Assembly (NCBI RefSeq): GCF_002892835.1
Contig: NZ_PJMB01000004.1
Location: 186,001 to 250,000, forward strand
DNA: 64,000 nucleotides
Reading direction: 5' to 3'
From: Arthrobacter sp. AFG7.2
GTDB taxonomy: Bacteria; Actinomycetota; Actinomycetes; Actinomycetales; Micrococcaceae
Both the position numbers and the translations under genes were made by a program. The notes under the pieces were generated by a model. It was not told where the DNA came from. It did not search any database and saw only the letters and a list, made by a program, of their open reading frames with translations. Below are positions 61,056 through 64,000 of this stretch, piece by piece (the first letter of the stretch is position 1; every line of letters starts with the position of its first letter).

Positions 61056-64000
61056 TCAGCCGGCGCGGGTGTAAACGATGTCCGGCTGGGCGGGCAGCTC
61101 CATGCCTTCACCAATGTAGAAGCCGGGGTGCGGCGGCTGGTTGTAGGAGATGTTCTCCCGCGCCACCGAAAGGCGGTACACCGGATCGTGCATGAGCGTC
61201 CGCAGGCGGACGTCGGTCCCGGACGAGGTGGTGTAAATCCGCAGCTCCGTGCTGTCGGCAGACGGCCAGGCAATCTCTTCCCGCCAGTCACCGAGGAGGT
61301 CGGCCTGGATGGCCGGGGTGCCCTTGGTGCTGTTGTTGGTCTTGGCGCCGGCAGCTGTCAGCAGCCTGTCGCTGGACTCCGTCTCCCAGTTCCACTTGGC
61401 GATGCTGGGCGTGCCCGTGTTGGTGGCCGCGTTCCAGTCATGGTCAACGATTTCGCGGAGCAGGTCGCCGTCCCACCAGGCCAGGAAGTTCGCTGCAGGG
61501 ATGTTGTTGGCGATCAGCTCGCCCTTGGCCGAGCGGAGCTCGCCGACAGGTGAGTTCCACGCCGCGTCCCCGCCGATGGCCCAGCCCTCGGCACCCGCGT
61601 GGCGGGGGTCGATGTCTCCGGCAGCAGCGCGTCCCGTGTCCTTCGTTGCGGGGATGCTCCACAGCACCTCGCCGGTCCGGGAGTCCCGGAACGTGGCGCC
61701 CTTGTTCCCGCTTGCGCCCATGTCCTCGTGGGCGGCGAAGGTTTCAAGGCCCGGACGGGAGGGATCGAGGTCGCTGGTGTGGATGGCATCGCCATGGCCG
61801 AGGCCTGTGTTGTACAGCGCTTTGCCGTTGTCGTCGATGGTCATGGACCCGAACACGAACTCGTCCTTGCCGTCGGCGTCAACATCTGCGACGGACAGGT
61901 TGTGGTTGCCCTGGCCGCGGTACTGGGCGCCGGCCGCATCCGAATCAAAGATCCAGCGCTTGACGATCTTTCCGCCCACGAGGTCGTAGGTGGCGAGGAC
62001 CGCCCGGGTGTAGTAGCCGCGGCTGAACATCATGGACGGGCGTTCACCGTCCAGGTACGCCACAGCGCCCAGGAACCGGTCCACACGGTTGCCATAGGTA
62101 TCACCCCAGGAGCCGACGTCCCCGCGGGGAGGATCATAGGCCACGGTGTCCATCACGGTGCCGGTGGCGCCGTGGAAGACGGTGATGAATTCGGGTCCTG
62201 TCAGGACGTAACCACTGCTGTTGCGGTGGTCGGCGTTTGCGTTTCCGATCACCGTTCCGGCGCCGTCCCGCGTGCCGTCCGCCGTCTTCATGGCGACCTC
62301 AGCCTTGCCGTCGCCGTCGAAGTCGTATGCCAGGAGCTGGGTGTAGTGGGCACCGGCCCGGACATTCGGGCCCATGTTGATCCGCCAGAGTTTAGTGCCG
62401 TCCACCTTGTAGGCATCCACGTAGACAGTGCCGGTGTAGCCTGCCTGGGAGTTGTCCTTGGCGTTGGACGGGGACCACATCTGGAGGACCTCGTAGCTGC
62501 CGTCCCCGTCCAGGTCGGCGACGCTGGCGTCACCTGCTGAGTAGGAGTAGGGCTGCCCGTCCTTGGTGTAGTCATCCGCAGGCTTGTCCAGCTTGACGGC
62601 CAGGTAGCCCTGCGCCAGCGGAGCGAACTCTGCGGTGAGCTGGTCCCCGCCGTTGCCCACCGTCTTGATCACGTAGCGGGAAGCGGCGGTCCCTGAAGCA
62701 TCCAGGAAGGTGGTGCTGTTGCGGATGGGCTCGTCGGTGAGCTGGACGCCATCGCGGATCACGTGAAAGCCGATCTGCTCCGGGTCCAGGCCGAGCATGC
62801 GCCAACCGACGCGTACCCCTTCATCGGTCAACAAAGCCACAGGAGCGCGGTCCAACTGCTCCATCTGGCGGTTCACAACCGTGACCTTTTCGGTTCCCAC
62901 CACCGGGGAGGGTGCAGATTCGCCGCCCCTGTTCACGGTGGTGACGCGGTAGTAGTACTTGATGGTGGTCAGCACCGTGTAATCCGTGTAGTTCACTTCG
63001 GTGGCACGGCCCACGTAGTCAAAGGGGCCATCGGGTGAGGTGGAGCGGTACACCTGGTAGGCGGCCGCGCCGGGAACCTTCTGCCACTTGAGCGTGACAT
63101 TGGTTTTCTCCACGGCCTTGACGTCCACCTTGCTGGTGGCCGCCGGGACCGGTGTCTTGGGATCCACCAGGGCGGTCTCCACTGTGTTGGAGGGCACCGA
63201 TTCAAGTCCCGTGCTGTCCAGCGCCGTGACGAAGTACTTGTACTTCAGGCCGGCGAACGCAGAGGCGTCCCGGTAGGTGGGGGTGGTGACGTTTTCGGCA
63301 ATCAGCTGCGGTTCAGCTTCGAAGGATGCCTGGCGGAACACCTTGTAGCCGGCGGCGTCTGCCACGGCATCCCAGGCGAGGTCCACGGTGGGCGGTTCGG
63401 CGGCGGCATCCACGGACGTGGTGTGCAGGTTGGTGGGTCCCACCAGCAGCGGGGTAACTTCCAGGCCGTTAAGACGCTGGCCGGATCCGCTGATGGTCAC
63501 GTTGAGCTGGCCGTCGGAAACCAGGACCTGGTTGATGATCTTGGTTGCCGAGGAGGCCCGGCCGGAGGACACCTGGCCGAAGGGCGTGCCCTCGGCGGCG
63601 ATATCAGTCCGCGTGGAGCCGATCCAGTCGCTGTGGTATGTCTTCAGGGCATAGGTGCCGTTGGGAACGTCGAGCTGGAATTCGAAGCTTGCGCCGCTCA
63701 GGACGAAGTCCCGCAGCAGGTTGCTCGTCACCGCGCCCCGGTCCCGGTCGCTGAGCACTGAGACGTCCTTGAAGCCGAAGCCCCGCTCCCTGGTATAGGG
63801 CATGGTCCGGTTGACCTCGGTGTAGCCGGCCTCAACCGGCGCCCCCACAGGTCCGAAGTCGAACTTGTACTTTGCCTGCTTGGTGGTGACGGTGAGGGCG
63901 TCGCTGAATTCCGAAAGTCCCTTGCCGTTAAGGGCGGCGACCCGAACGTTGTATGCGGTGCCTTCGGTGAGTCCACCCAGGTTGACGGTAGGAACGGTGG
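61056..64000 (-). CDS. Rhamnogalacturonan lyase (PL11 family), 5' end outside window
   Basis: The frame is open to the right edge, so the start and signal peptide are missing; at least 980 residues remain. Order from the visible end: a fibronectin-III-like piece (LGGLTEGTAYNVRVAALNGK), a malectin/CBM-like domain (YKFDFGPVGAPV), two further FnIII-like domains, and from about 62870 leftward the PL11 catalytic part (DASVADLDGDGSYEVLQMWS, YDFDGDGKAEVAMKTADGTR, GVRVGWRMLG) to the C-terminus (GFYIGEGMELPAQPDIVYTR). PL11 enzymes cut the rhamnogalacturonan I backbone of pectin (known), using calcium-binding loops like the DGDG segments seen here. It is a secreted plant-polymer degrader. Confidence 0.88.
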   Translation of the reverse strand, partial: TVPTVNLGGLTEGTAYNVRVAALNGKGLSEFSDALTVTTKQAKYKFDFGPVGAPVEAGYTEVNRTMPYTRERGFGFKDVSVLSDRDRGAVTSNLLRDFVLSGASFEFQLDVPNGTYALKTYHSDWIGSTRTDIAAEGTPFGQVSSGRASSATKIINQVLVSDGQLNVTISGSGQRLNGLEVTPLLVGPTNLHTTSVDAAAEPPTVDLAWDAVADAAGYKVFRQASFEAEPQLIAENVTTPTYRDASAFAGLKYKYFVTALDSTGLESVPSNTVETALVDPKTPVPAATSKVDVKAVEKTNVTLKWQKVPGAAAYQVYRSTSPDGPFDYVGRATEVNYTDYTVLTTIKYYYRVTTVNRGGESAPSPVVGTEKVTVVNRQMEQLDRAPVALLTDEGVRVGWRMLGLDPEQIGFHVIRDGVQLTDEPIRNSTTFLDASGTAASRYVIKTVGNGGDQLTAEFAPLAQGYLAVKLDKPADDYTKDGQPYSYSAGDASVADLDGDGSYEVLQMWSPSNAKDNSQAGYTGTVYVDAYKVDGTKLWRINMGPNVRAGAHYTQLLAYDFDGDGKAEVAMKTADGTRDGAGTVIGNANADHRNSSGYVLTGPEFITVFHGATGTVMDTVAYDPPRGDVGSWGDTYGNRVDRFLGAVAYLDGERPSMMFSRGYYTRAVLATYDLVGGKIVKRWIFDSDAAGAQYRGQGNHNLSVADVDADGKDEFVFGSMTIDDNGKALYNTGLGHGDAIHTSDLDPSRPGLETFAAHEDMGASGNKGATFRDSRTGEVLWSIPATKDTGRAAAGDIDPRHAGAEGWAIGGDAAWNSPVGELRSAKGELIANNIPAANFLAWWDGDLLREIVDHDWNAATNTGTPSIAKWNWETESSDRLLTAAGAKTNNSTKGTPAIQADLLGDWREEIAWPSADSTELRIYTTSSGTDVRLRTLMHDPVYRLSVARENISYNQPPHPGFYIGEGMELPAQPDIVYTRAG

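Noticed and set aside
1..64000. Insertion sequences, transposases, integrases or prophage genes
   Set aside because: No transposase, integrase or phage structural motif was found in any of the well-supported genes.

Overview
The window is high-GC DNA from an actinobacterium. Gene content and order point to Arthrobacter, Pseudarthrobacter or a close relative in the Micrococcaceae (inference). The main clues are the cca-NUDIX-murJ-pseudokinase-trxB-trxA block, known in similar form from Mycobacterium, and the rpsF-ssb-rpsR-rplI-dnaB block, with purine-rich Shine-Dalgarno sites and frequent GTG/TTG starts. In related genomes both blocks lie within tens of kilobases of oriC; no origin is visible here.

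Left part (1-25 kb): thioredoxin and thioredoxin reductase, a membrane-anchored kinase-like stub, the MurJ lipid II flippase, a NUDIX hydrolase, the CCA-adding enzyme and a histidine phosphatase. Next come two short open frames with very strong ribosome binding sites, a GT-C family membrane protein, a phytoene-desaturase-like oxidoreductase, a lipoprotein penicillin-binding protein, an ABC-F ATPase, a DeoR regulator coupled to an MFS transporter, a PAP2-diacylglycerol-kinase fusion, an ABC transporter with its own two-component system, and an M18 aminopeptidase.

Middle part (25-51 kb): a large exopolysaccharide or cell-wall-glycan locus. It holds an initiating sugar-phosphate transferase followed by three nucleotide-sugar-type genes (Gfo/Idh, DegT and NeuD-like), a giant LuxR-type ATPase regulator, a nucleotidyltransferase-like/P-loop-kinase/methyltransferase-like fusion coupled to a phosphotransferase-fold protein, two polymerase/ligase-like membrane proteins, a flippase, three glycosyltransferases, a chain-length/BY-kinase and a large secreted repeat protein. 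A hydrolase plus WYL-regulator pair interrupts it. The most notable signals are here. The DegT protein has His where the PLP lysine should be. Its Gfo/Idh neighbour lacks the usual catalytic Lys and His. A 93-bp element with identical internal spacing precedes both the initiating transferase and the BY-kinase. A roughly 31-bp-phased CTACCTA array lies between the regulator and the fusion gene.

Right part (51-64 kb): an amino-acid permease, then the ribosomal/replication operon rpsF-ssb-rpsR-rplI, whose rpsF leader can fold to mask its own Shine-Dalgarno. PhzF-like, flavin-reductase and zinc-ribbon genes follow, then two small membrane-anchored proteins. A DnaA-box-rich intergenic region precedes dnaB. 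The window ends with a double-hotdog thioesterase and the 3' part of a large PL11 rhamnogalacturonan lyase that runs off the right edge.

All similarity statements come from reading motifs and recalling families; no database search was run.
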